Part shown: piece after piece, positions 18,744-26,563 of the stretch
Position numbering within the stretch: the first letter of the stretch is position 1
Layout of the letters: the number at the start of each line of letters is the position of its first letter
Source: Afipia sp. P52-10
Lineage (GTDB): Bacteria > Pseudomonadota > Alphaproteobacteria > Rhizobiales > Xanthobacteraceae
Length of the DNA stretch: 64,000 nt
NCBI RefSeq assembly: GCF_000516555.1
Contig: NZ_AZSJ01000003.1
Coordinates: forward strand, 2,103,302-2,167,301
Direction: 5' to 3'
Translations under genes and position numbers: made by a program
The notes under the pieces: model-generated
The model's database searches: none
What the model saw: only the letters and a program-made list of their open reading frames with translations
What the model was told of the DNA's origin: nothing

Positions 18744-19388
18744 CGGCACCTGCGCTGAAGTTATCCACCCGGCCCTGCGATTGCGGAGCAGTAGGCTTGG
18801 CCACAGAGAGTTCCGTCCACTCGGGCTCGTGAAGATAGAGCCATGAAGCGGATTTTTCGAAGGTCAGCCAAGAGGCATGATCGATCTTCCCTTTCTCCGC
18901 ACAGTCGACGTAACTGCGATAGAGCGATCTGCAGTTGGTCGTAGTAGCTTTTGGCGAGCGTCGGATGCTCTCGGCGACACTCGCGCGTTGACGGCTACAA
19001 CATCATAGTGCCCCAGCGGAGACGTAGTTATCAGTTTCATCCACGCTGGGGCGCCATTTCCTGTATGAAACCGCGACCTGAGCCCATCTCCCGTTCCGAG
19101 AAGGCCTTGCGCATGGACGGCGATCACACGATCGCAGTTGTTGCCGGGAGAGGTCAGAGTGGCCGGCGTGATGATGTCGGTCCATGGCCAAGTTTCAGTC
19201 CATGGCCGATAGCCAGGTTTCAAGAAGGCTACGTCAACCCTTGCTGTCGCGTCGCGAAGGAGCTCGTTGGCCTGTCCACTTCGGAGCAGGAGCGTCTTGA
19301 GGGCGGCGGAGTTCTTGCCTTGACGGATCGGCCTTGCACCCGCGACGATGACCGCACTGCTGTTTGGCAGCGCAAATAAGCATAAGGC
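18736..19388 (-). pseudogene. Degenerate hypothetical gene with multiple frameshifts
   Basis: Three consecutive minus-strand stretches in different frames each read like ordinary protein. The first (19388 to about 18985) includes NSSAVIVAGARPIRQG and GHYDVVAVNAR. The second (about 18985-18920) reads RREHPTLAKSYYDQLQIAL. The third (to 18736) reads YRSYVDCAEKGKIDHASW and LYLHEPEWTELSVAKP. The last stop overlaps the start of the next gene by 8 bp. The N-terminus may also be lost, because a stop precedes 19388 in that frame. I do not recognise the family. The run of frameshifts marks it as decayed. Confidence 0.55.
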
Positions 19389-19504
19389 TCACGAATGCTG
19401 TTCGCGATCGACCTCACCGTCAGTGAGGCTGCTTGTCAGTCAGCGCGCCGGCCCTTCGATGACAGCGGATGTCGCTCGAAGATCCCATCCACGCACGGGC
19501 CAAC

Positions 19505-19583
19505 AAAAAAGGCAGCGCCGGAGCGCCGCCCTTATCTGGTGCGGACATGACCGCTTGTTAACAGCCAGACCACGATCTCTATG
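19505..19583 (-). ncRNA. tracrRNA of the type II-C CRISPR system
   Basis: The minus strand here carries an anti-repeat. AGAGATCGTGGTCT (complement at 19567-19580) is a perfect 14-nt complement of the crRNA repeat, and more pairing follows at GGC and GTTAAC. Downstream come a small hairpin (GCGG...CCGC) and a strong terminator, GGCGGCGC-TCC-GGCGCTGCC followed by TTTTTT (complement 19505-19510). A promoter with good boxes lies just upstream (19590-19617). It pairs with crRNA, recruits Cas9 and permits RNase III processing. It is divergent from cas9. The transcript start near 19583 is estimated from the promoter. Confidence 0.9.
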
Positions 19584-19589
19584 GAGATC

Positions 19590-19617
19590 ATCTTAGAGCT
19601 CTCGGTTTGCCCGTCAA
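19590..19617 (-). promoter_or_regulatory. Promoter of the tracrRNA
   Basis: On the minus strand, TTGACG (complement 19612-19617) and TAAGAT (19590-19595) are separated by 16 bp, a good sigma-70 pattern. The predicted start is near 19583, a few bases before the anti-repeat. Confidence 0.75.
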
Positions 19618-19767
19618 GTTCTGTTTGCGGACCCCAGGCGTGCCGGAAAGATATTTTTCGTCGGAAGGTAACAGAGGCGGGCGGAGATCAGCGCGACAAC
19701 ATGAACCTGGACTCTAAGGCCGCCCGAAATAAGTTCGATGCGGGGGAATGTCTAAGGGGCCATAATC

Positions 19768-22700
19768 ATGAAGTATCGCGTCGGATTCGATCTTGGTACC
19801 AACTCGCTCGGCTGGGCGGTGGTCCGGCTCAACGCCAGCGGCGAACCTGATCGTATCGAGGTGGCAGGCTCTCGCATCTTCTCGGATGGCCGCGAGCCGA
19901 AATCGGGGGCGTCTCTTGCCGGAGCGCGCCGTGATGCACGGGCCATGCGGCGGCGGCGGGATCGTTTCAAGCAGCGGCAGGCGGCGCTGATCAAGTATCT
20001 GACACAGGCCGGGTTCTTTCCGGCCGACGAAAGCGAACGCAAGGCGCTTTCCGCGCTCGATCCGTACGAGCTCCGGGCGCGCGCGCTCGATGAGGCGCTG
20101 CCGCTCGCTCATCTCGGGCGGGCGCTGTTCCACCTCAATCAGCGTCGGGGCTTCAAATCCAACCGCAAGACGGATCGCGGCAAGAACGACGATACCGGCA
20201 AGATCAGGATCGGCGTTGCGCGGCTATATGAGCAGATGCGTGACGCGGACGCGCGGACGCTCGGAGAATTCCTGCATAAGCGCCGGGCTGCTGCTTCCGA
20301 TCCGAACGCGATCCCGCATGTCCGCACGCGCATCGTCACGCTCGCGGCAGAGGACGGCAAGGCCAGCGATGTCTACGACTTCTATCCGGACCGCCAGACC
20401 TTGGAGGAGGAGTTCGAGGCGATCTGGGAAGCGCAGACCAGCCATCATCCCGAGGCGTTGACCGAGGAGCGGCGTGCGCAGTTCTACGAGATCATCTTTC
20501 ACCAGCGGCCATTGAAGCAGCCGAAGATCGGCTTCTGCACGCTTCTGCCGCCGGAGAAGAGGCTGCCGAAGGCCCATCCGCTGTTTCAGCGGCGGCGGCT
20601 GTTGGAAGAGGTCAATGCGCTGCGGATCGTGCTGCCCGGCAAAGAAACGCGGGCGCTCGAAAAAGCGGAGCGCGACGCACTGCTCTCCAAGCTCAACCAG
20701 CGCAAGAAAGCGGCCTACGAATCTCTGCGCAAGGCGCTAAAACTCGATCCGGATGCGCGCTTCAACAAGGAAAGCGACAACCGCGAGGACATGATCGGCG
20801 ACGAGATTGCCGCCGAGATGGCTCACAAGAGCCGCTTCGGAAAAGTCTGGCTCGGCATGAGCGCTGAGGCGCAAGCGCAGGTGATCGAGCGTCTGCGCGG
20901 GCTCGAAAGCGATGCGGATGCGGATGATTTCGAAGCGTGGCTGCGCGACGATCACGGGCTGGCGCAGGAGCAGGCGAAGGCCGTGACGGCGGCGAACCTG
21001 CCCGAGGGCTACGGCCGTTTCGGCGAGACCGCGACGCGGAAGCTGATCGCTGCGTTGGAGCAGGAGGTGATCGTTTACAGCGAGGCTGTGCAACGGGCTG
21101 GGCTCGGCCATCACTCCGACCTTCGCGACGGGCAGGTCTGGACGGACAAGAAAGGCAATCCGGCGCTGCCTTATTATGGCGCGGTGCTGGAACGTCATAT
21201 CGTGCCGGGCACCGCCGACCCGAATGAGACGGACGACGCCTTGCGCATTGGCCGCTTGACCAATCCGACCGTGCATATCGGCCTCAATCAGCTGCGCCGG
21301 GTCGTCAACGCATTGATGCGTCGCTACGGGCAGCCACAGGAGATTGCGATTGAGCTCGCCCGCGAGCTCAAGCTGAGTGATGACCGCAAAAAGGAGATCA
21401 ACACCCGCAATCGCGAGAACCGCAAGGCGGCCGAGAAACGTTCGCAAAAGCTGCGGAACATCGGCCAGGCGGATAAGGGCGGCAACCGGGCATTGCTGAA
21501 GCTCTGGGAGGAGCTCAACCCCGAAAACGTGCTCGACCGGCGATGTGTCTATACCGGGCGTGTGATCTCGATCGACATGCTGTTTTCAGGCGCGGCCGAG
21601 GTCGATCACATTCTGCCCTTCAGCGTTTCGCTCGACGATTCCAATGGCAACCGCATCCTCTGCCTGCGCGAGGTGAATCGCATCAAGCGCCAGCGTACGC
21701 CTTGGGAGGCTCGGGATGATCTGCGCGCCCATTTCGGACCTGACGCGGGGTGGGAGGCGATCGCTGCCCGCGCTGCACGCCTGCCCAGAGAAAAGCGCTG
21801 GCGTTTCGAGCCGGACGCGGCCAATCGTTTTGATGCGCAAGGCGGTTTCCTTGCCCGCCATCTCACCGATACCCAACATCTGTCGCGGCTGGCTCGGTCC
21901 TATCTTTCGGCGCTTTATCCAGAGACCGGCGAGGGCTCAGGCCATGTCTGGGTCTCGCCTGGCCGGTTGACGGAGATGCTGCGGCGGGCGTGGAGCCTCA
22001 ACCACCATCTGCCGGACCACAACATCGCAGGCGCTGCCAATCAGCCGAAGAACCGCAAGGACCATCGTCATCACGCGATCGATGCCATCGTCGTCGCGCT
22101 GGCGGATCGCGCCATGCTCAACCGCATCGCGCGTGAGTCCGGCAAGGAAGGTCATGAGGCTGCCGGCCGTCTTGTCGCGAGCATTCCCGAACCCTGGGAA
22201 GGCTTCTCCGACGAGGTTGGACGTGCGGTGCGCGCCATCACCGTCAGTCATCGGCCCGACCACGGCACCGCGAGCAAGGCTGGACGGGCGAAGGACAAGG
22301 ACGCGACCGCTGGCCGTCTGCACAATGAGACGGCCTATGGGCTCACCGGTGAGAAGGATGCGCGCGGCCTCGATATCGTTGTGACCCGCAAGCCGCTATC
22401 CGCATTCAAGAAGTCCGCCGATCTCGATGCGATCCGCGACGACGACCTGAAGCAGAAGCTGAAAGCCTGGGCGGCCGGCAAGGAAGGCGGCGCGTTCGAG
22501 CAGGCGATGCGCAGCTTCGGTGACCCCGAGCGCGGGCCACGTTCGCACCCCGGACTGCGCCGCATTCGTGTGACCGAGCCGCTCTCGGTAATCCCCATTC
22601 GGGATCGCGATGGTCGCCCCTACAAGGCCTACAAAGGTGATTCCAACTACCGTTTCGATATTTGGGAGTTGAAGACCGGCAAGTGGAAGGACGAAGTCGT

Positions 22701-23052
22701 CTCGATGTTCGAAGCGCACCGGCCGAACTGGACGTCGCCGATCCGCGCGGGAAACCCGACCGCGCGCAAGGTGCTGTCGGTGCGGCAGAACGATGTGATT
22801 GCGATCGAACGCGAAAACGGACCCGAACTGATGCGCGTCGTCAAATTCTCTGCGGGCTCCTTGGCGCTGGCGCCGCCGCAGGAAGCCGGCAGTCTGAAGG
22901 CCCGTGATGCCGACAAGAACGACCCGTTCAAATATGTCTATGGTTCGCCCAGTTCACTACAGCGCTGGAAGGCGCGGCAGGTGCGCATCGACGAGCTCGG
23001 CCGGGTCTTCGATCCTGGCTTCGCGGTCCGCAGCCGACGGTCAAGCGAGTAG
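19768..23052 (+). CDS. cas9: Cas9 endonuclease, type II-C
   Basis: RNA-guided nuclease that cuts foreign DNA with HNH and RuvC domains. At 1094 residues it is in the small, type II-C range. RuvC-I is VGFDLGTNSLGWAVV with Asp8. The Arg-rich bridge helix is about 53-78 (RRDARAMRRRRDRFKQRQ). RuvC-II is IAIELARELKLS with Glu529. HNH is AAEVDHILPFSVSLDDSNGN with His614; Asn628 and Asn637 are further candidate active-site asparagines. RuvC-III is HRHHAIDAIVVA with His769 and Asp772. The remaining ~320 residues should be the PAM-interacting part. All catalytic residues are present, so it looks active. The ATG at 19768 fits the RuvC-I start. It is 6 bp upstream of cas1. Confidence 0.98.
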   Translation: MKYRVGFDLGTNSLGWAVVRLNASGEPDRIEVAGSRIFSDGREPKSGASLAGARRDARAMRRRRDRFKQRQAALIKYLTQAGFFPADESERKALSALDPYELRARALDEALPLAHLGRALFHLNQRRGFKSNRKTDRGKNDDTGKIRIGVARLYEQMRDADARTLGEFLHKRRAAASDPNAIPHVRTRIVTLAAEDGKASDVYDFYPDRQTLEEEFEAIWEAQTSHHPEALTEERRAQFYEIIFHQRPLKQPKIGFCTLLPPEKRLPKAHPLFQRRRLLEEVNALRIVLPGKETRALEKAERDALLSKLNQRKKAAYESLRKALKLDPDARFNKESDNREDMIGDEIAAEMAHKSRFGKVWLGMSAEAQAQVIERLRGLESDADADDFEAWLRDDHGLAQEQAKAVTAANLPEGYGRFGETATRKLIAALEQEVIVYSEAVQRAGLGHHSDLRDGQVWTDKKGNPALPYYGAVLERHIVPGTADPNETDDALRIGRLTNPTVHIGLNQLRRVVNALMRRYGQPQEIAIELARELKLSDDRKKEINTRNRENRKAAEKRSQKLRNIGQADKGGNRALLKLWEELNPENVLDRRCVYTGRVISIDMLFSGAAEVDHILPFSVSLDDSNGNRILCLREVNRIKRQRTPWEARDDLRAHFGPDAGWEAIAARAARLPREKRWRFEPDAANRFDAQGGFLARHLTDTQHLSRLARSYLSALYPETGEGSGHVWVSPGRLTEMLRRAWSLNHHLPDHNIAGAANQPKNRKDHRHHAIDAIVVALADRAMLNRIARESGKEGHEAAGRLVASIPEPWEGFSDEVGRAVRAITVSHRPDHGTASKAGRAKDKDATAGRLHNETAYGLTGEKDARGLDIVVTRKPLSAFKKSADLDAIRDDDLKQKLKAWAAGKEGGAFEQAMRSFGDPERGPRSHPGLRRIRVTEPLSVIPIRDRDGRPYKAYKGDSNYRFDIWELKTGKWKDEVVSMFEAHRPNWTSPIRAGNPTARKVLSVRQNDVIAIERENGPELMRVVKFSAGSLALAPPQEAGSLKARDADKNDPFKYVYGSPSSLQRWKARQVRIDELGRVFDPGFAVRSRRSSE

Positions 23053-23058
23053 CAGACC

Positions 23059-24030
23059 ATGGAGCGGGTCGTTGATATCGCAAGTGACGGCCGGCACCTT
23101 TCTGCGCATCGCGGTTTTCTCATCGTTAGCGAGGACAAGCAGGAGGTTGGTCGCGTCCCGCTCGACGATGTGATGGCAGTGATCGTCCACGCCCATGGCG
23201 TGACTTGGAGCACCAATCTTGCCGTGGCGTTGGCTGAACGCGGCGCGCCATTGGTGTTATGCGGGGCCAATCACGCGCCGGTCGGTGTCTTTCTGCCGCT
23301 CGATGGGCATCACGGCCAGAATGCGCGGATGCGCGCGCAGTGGGAGGCGGGACGTCCGCTCGCCAAGCAGCTGTGGAGCCGCGTCGTCATCGCCAAGCTG
23401 CGCTGGCAGGCTGCCGTGTTGGAGGCGCACGGCAAGGAACGTGCGGCGCTCGACCTGTTGCTCCGCAAGGTGCGCTCGGGCGATCCTGACAACATCGAAG
23501 CACAGGCCGCGCGCCGCTATTGGCCATTGCTGATGGGACCGGAATTCCGGCGCGACCGCACCGCCGCCGATATCAATGGGCCGCTAAATTACGGCTATAC
23601 GATTCTGCGTTCGTTGATCGCGCGCTCGGTGGTGGCGGCTGGGCTGCATCCTTCGATCGGCATTCATCATGCAAACCGTGGCAACGCTTTTGCCCTTGCC
23701 GATGATCTCGTCGAGCCGTTCCGTCCGCTGGTCGATGCGCTGGCGCTGCGGTTGGCGTCGAAGGGTTTCCACACTGTCGAGCCCATAAGCAAGCGGGCGT
23801 TTGCCGGGCTGATTGCGGTTGATCTTAACGGCGCCGAGGGGGTTACCACGGTGACCGTCGCGGCGCAGCGTCTGGCGTTATCGCTGGCGCGGGCCTTCGA
23901 GACGGGCGATGCGGCAGCGCTTGTGCTGCCGCATCCGCCGACGCCGATCGAGATTGCAGGGCTCGACCGATTAGTCCCCGGACCGACGGAGGATGCTCGT
24001 CCTGTCTCCGCGCCGGAGCCGGCGCCATGA
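23059..24030 (+). CDS. cas1: CRISPR integrase Cas1
   Basis: A 323-residue metal-dependent integrase that, with Cas2, inserts new spacers. The catalytic residues are visible: Glu147 in DNIEAQAARRYW, His203/His204 in GIHHANRGNAFALADD, and Glu219 in DLVEPFRP. It is of the type II kind, starting MERVVDIASDGRHLSAHRGF. Its stop overlaps the cas2 start by 4 bp. Confidence 0.97.
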   Translation: MERVVDIASDGRHLSAHRGFLIVSEDKQEVGRVPLDDVMAVIVHAHGVTWSTNLAVALAERGAPLVLCGANHAPVGVFLPLDGHHGQNARMRAQWEAGRPLAKQLWSRVVIAKLRWQAAVLEAHGKERAALDLLLRKVRSGDPDNIEAQAARRYWPLLMGPEFRRDRTAADINGPLNYGYTILRSLIARSVVAAGLHPSIGIHHANRGNAFALADDLVEPFRPLVDALALRLASKGFHTVEPISKRAFAGLIAVDLNGAEGVTTVTVAAQRLALSLARAFETGDAAALVLPHPPTPIEIAGLDRLVPGPTEDARPVSAPEPAP

Positions 24031-24365
24031 CCATCACCCAGCTCAGCGGTTACAGGCTCATGTGGATCTTCGTGATGTTCGACCTGCCGGTGTCCAGCAA
24101 AGCGGAGAACCGTGCTGCGACGAAGTTTCGCCAGTATCTCCTCGATGAGGGCTTCGAGAAGAGCCAGTTTTCGGTCTATGCTCGCTTCTGCAACGGCAAG
24201 GAGCAGTTTGAGGCCTATATGCGCCGTATCGAGGCGCATCTCCCGGCGCGCGGCGATGTCCATGTCCTGACCTTTACGGACCGACAGTATGAAAACATCG
24301 TCCGCTTCTCCGGCCAACGACGCAGGCGCCAAAGGAAAAATCCGGATCAGCTCGCGTTGTTCTGA
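24027..24365 (+). CDS. cas2: CRISPR-associated Cas2
   Basis: A 112-residue ferredoxin-fold protein that bridges Cas1 dimers in the integration complex. It contains WIFVMFDLPVSSKAENRAA (Asp19 is the conserved acidic residue) and ends in RRRRQRKNPDQLALF, typical of type II Cas2. It is translationally coupled to cas1 (ATGA). No csn2 or cas4 gene follows, as expected for type II-C. Confidence 0.96.
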   Translation: MTITQLSGYRLMWIFVMFDLPVSSKAENRAATKFRQYLLDEGFEKSQFSVYARFCNGKEQFEAYMRRIEAHLPARGDVHVLTFTDRQYENIVRFSGQRRRRQRKNPDQLALF

Positions 24366-24388
24366 GCGAAATCGGGATTTCAGAGCTT

Positions 24389-24431
24389 GCTCGGGCACCC
24401 GAATCGCCTTTGATTACAAAGGGATCCGAGC
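24389..24431. terminator. Nested hairpin between cas2 and the CRISPR array
   Basis: An outer stem GCTCGG (24389-24394) pairs with CCGAGC (24426-24431), enclosing a perfect inner hairpin CCTTTG-ATTA-CAAAGG (24407-24422). It lies in the 72-bp gap between cas2 and the first repeat. It may end cas transcription, end the minus-strand crRNA transcript, or be part of the site used for integration. No long T-run follows. Confidence 0.5.
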
Positions 24432-24437
24432 ACACCG

Positions 24438-25396
24438 AGAATAGCTAGTTAGAGATCGTGGTCTAGCGGCAACGACAAGCGCAGAAGAGGCCTTCCAGGA
24501 GGCAGAATAGCTAGTTAGAGATCGTGGTCTAGCGGCAACTCACCGCAATCGCGGGCTGGCCTCCGGCAAAGAATAGCTAGTTAGAGATCGTGGTCTAGCG
24601 GCAACACAGTCTCGCAGTTCGATCCCATCTTTATCAGAATAGCTAGTTAGAGATCGTGGTCTAGCGGCAACCGTTTTGCAAGAGGCGAGGGTCCGAGCGG
24701 CAGAATAGCTAGTTAGAGATCGTGGTCTAGCGGCAACGGCAGAAGACTTCAAGCATATCAGCGCGAAAGAATAGCTAGTTAGAGATCGTGGTCTAGCGGC
24801 AACCGCGGTGTCGAGCACATCGAGCGCCGGCTTAGAATAGCTAGTTAGAGATCGTGGTCTAGCGGCAACGCGCAGGCTGTTCGTAAAACCAGATATCGAG
24901 AATAGCTAGTTAGAGATCGTGGTCTAGCGGCAACGATGCGAGCACCTGCTCAATCTCGGATGGAAGAATAGCTAGTTAGAGATCGTGGTCTAGCGGCAAC
25001 AAAGACACGCTTGCTGAGCGCTCCAGGTCGAGAATAGCTAGTTAGAGATCGTGGTCTAGCGGCAACAATTTTCACGTTGGATGTGATCATCGCATTAGAA
25101 TAGCTAGTTAGAGATCGTGGTCTAGCGGCAACTTGTTGGCACCGCGCCGCTTGTTGCTGCGGAGAATAGCTAGTTAGAGATCGTGGTCTAGCGGCAACAT
25201 GGAACACGACGAGGGTCTTCTTATCTGCAGAATAGCTAGTTAGAGATCGTGGTCTAGCGGCAACCCGAGATACGCGATGAGGACACCAGGCTTCAGAATA
25301 GCTAGTTAGAGATCGTGGTCTAGCGGCAACTTTGCGTCGAAGTTGTTCAACAGTGCGATCAGAATAGCTAGTTAGAGATTGTGACCGGAGAGGGTG
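24438..25396 (-). CRISPR. CRISPR array: 15 repeats (last one degenerate), 14 spacers
   Basis: The 36-bp repeat begins AGAATAGCTAG and ends GCGGCAAC on the plus strand. Repeats start at 24438, 24504, 24570, 24636, 24702, 24768, 24834, 24899, 24965, 25031, 25097, 25163, 25229, 25295 and 25361. The first 14 are identical. The last keeps about 19 identical bases and then diverges. Spacers are 30 bp, except spacer 7 (24870-24898, 29 bp). The tracrRNA anti-repeat shows that the crRNAs come from the minus strand, toward cas2. The degenerate repeat is therefore at the transcription start end, a pattern described for type II-C. Confidence 0.98.
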
Positions 25397-25511
25397 TCCG
25401 CCGGACCTACTTCGCCATACGTAACGACCTGGCATCTGTCTTAATGCGATTATCTGGACGTGCCTAACTCAGGCTGCAGCTAGGTGAAAGGAAGGTCGTG
25501 CGGGCAATGGT

Positions 25512-26070
25512 TCAGTTCTCAGACGCGCGACTCATGTGCTCCAAGTGTTCGTGCCCGCGCATCGCTTCCTGAAGACGTTCTCGTGATGGCGCGGTTAGCC
25601 TCTCGACTTGCAGAAGACGGGCATATTTCAACGGTGGATCATCTTCGTCCAAGACGATGGGGTTGGAGAGCACGAAGTCGGTGAGCTCGGCCACAGCAAT
25701 CCCCCCGTGGTTCCGTCGATGCCGCAAACCTTGCGGCTTTCGAAATGGCACACGTGAACTGACGGTGCCAGGCTTCCAAAGGAATGTTCCGGATGCTTCC
25801 TCGGTGCGATCCAGTTCCTTCCAGTTCCTTTAGATGATGGGTAATTTGATCGCGGATGCGTGCGCCGGTGTGAAGCCAGCCATGGGCTCTCGCGACTCGC
25901 TGAGCAAGCGCGTCCTCTCGAACCGGCGCTTCCGCTGCCATCACAATATCGACCATTGCCTGAAGGGTCGGTCGGTAGGAGAGGTCAAAAAAGCAATCCG
26001 GATCGGCTTTGATGGTTGATAGGTCCGCTACAACGAAAACCTTCAGCGGGTGCTCCGCGTTCGACAGCAA
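25512..26070 (-). pseudogene. C-terminal remnant of a DUF3320 helicase-type protein
   Basis: Two overlapping minus-strand frames form one broken remnant. The upstream frame has FFDLSYRPTLQAMVDIVMAAEAP and RVARAHGWLHTGARIRDQI, matching DUF3320, the C-terminal domain of large DUF4011/COG1112-type helicases often found in defence islands. The frame then shifts near 25745-25760 and resumes as AVAELTDFVLSNPIVLDEDDPP and ERLTAPSRERLQEA, the usual end of that domain. Only about 170 residues remain of a protein normally over 1,500. No helicase motifs are seen upstream. Confidence 0.65.
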
Positions 26071-26563
26071 GGCAATTTCCTTGCATCGATTTCCGCAGAG
26101 CCATTCGGCAGCTCTTCGCGTTCAAACGCGGTTGACCTATCCAGCGATCAGCTGGCCAATGGTTCAACCAGCCTTTAGCAAGAGGGCGGTGCAACGCTAC
26201 GGATGCGCCCTTGAACCAAGAACAGCGCAGATCGCCACCACGGCCCCTCCATCGCGTCACTGCGTGAGATAGACCTGATTGCGTCAGATCGGATCTGGCG
26301 TGATCGCGACGATGCGTTGGGGAAGCGACGATAAGCGTGCGTGCCGAAGCCCGGCTAGCCGTGTCGATTCGATAGCTGCAATCGATCCAGCCGATCGATC
26401 TCCCGCACGCCATGGCGGCGACGTGGAGAGGCAGCGGTCGGCTTGCGATTGACAATCCAACGGGGCGGCGAGGCGGGTCGGGCTGGCCCCGCCCGAGACA
26501 CTTCGCGGTCGAACCCGAAGCAGCTCCGGCGGGACCGGCCGTTGCGATCATTGCACCGTGTAA
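26071..26563. other. Stretch without a recognised gene
   Basis: Open frames occur on both strands, but none resembles a known family or has a convincing ribosome site. It could be further remnant DNA of the island; its edge is probably here. No repeat or tRNA 3' copy was found. Confidence 0.4.

Noticed and set aside
18951-19379. A plus-strand frame of about 142 residues between the accessory genes and the tracrRNA
   Set aside because: The minus-strand frames across the same region read more like protein and end in a coupled overlap with the next gene.
19581-19850. A plus-strand frame of 89 residues starting at the tracrRNA promoter
   Set aside because: It covers the tracrRNA promoter and the beginning of cas9 in a different frame, with no support.
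24474-25360. Spacers that target a sequence in this window
   Set aside because: By eye no spacer matches another place in the window, so no self-targeting can be claimed.
24540-25435. Long minus-strand reading frames with a recurring VAARPRSLTSYS motif
   Set aside because: Repeat plus spacer is 66 bp, a multiple of three, so the CRISPR repeat itself stays in frame and creates an artificial repeat protein.
25985-26551. A minus-strand frame of 188 residues
   Set aside because: It has no recognisable domain or good ribosome site and overlaps the helicase remnant in another frame.
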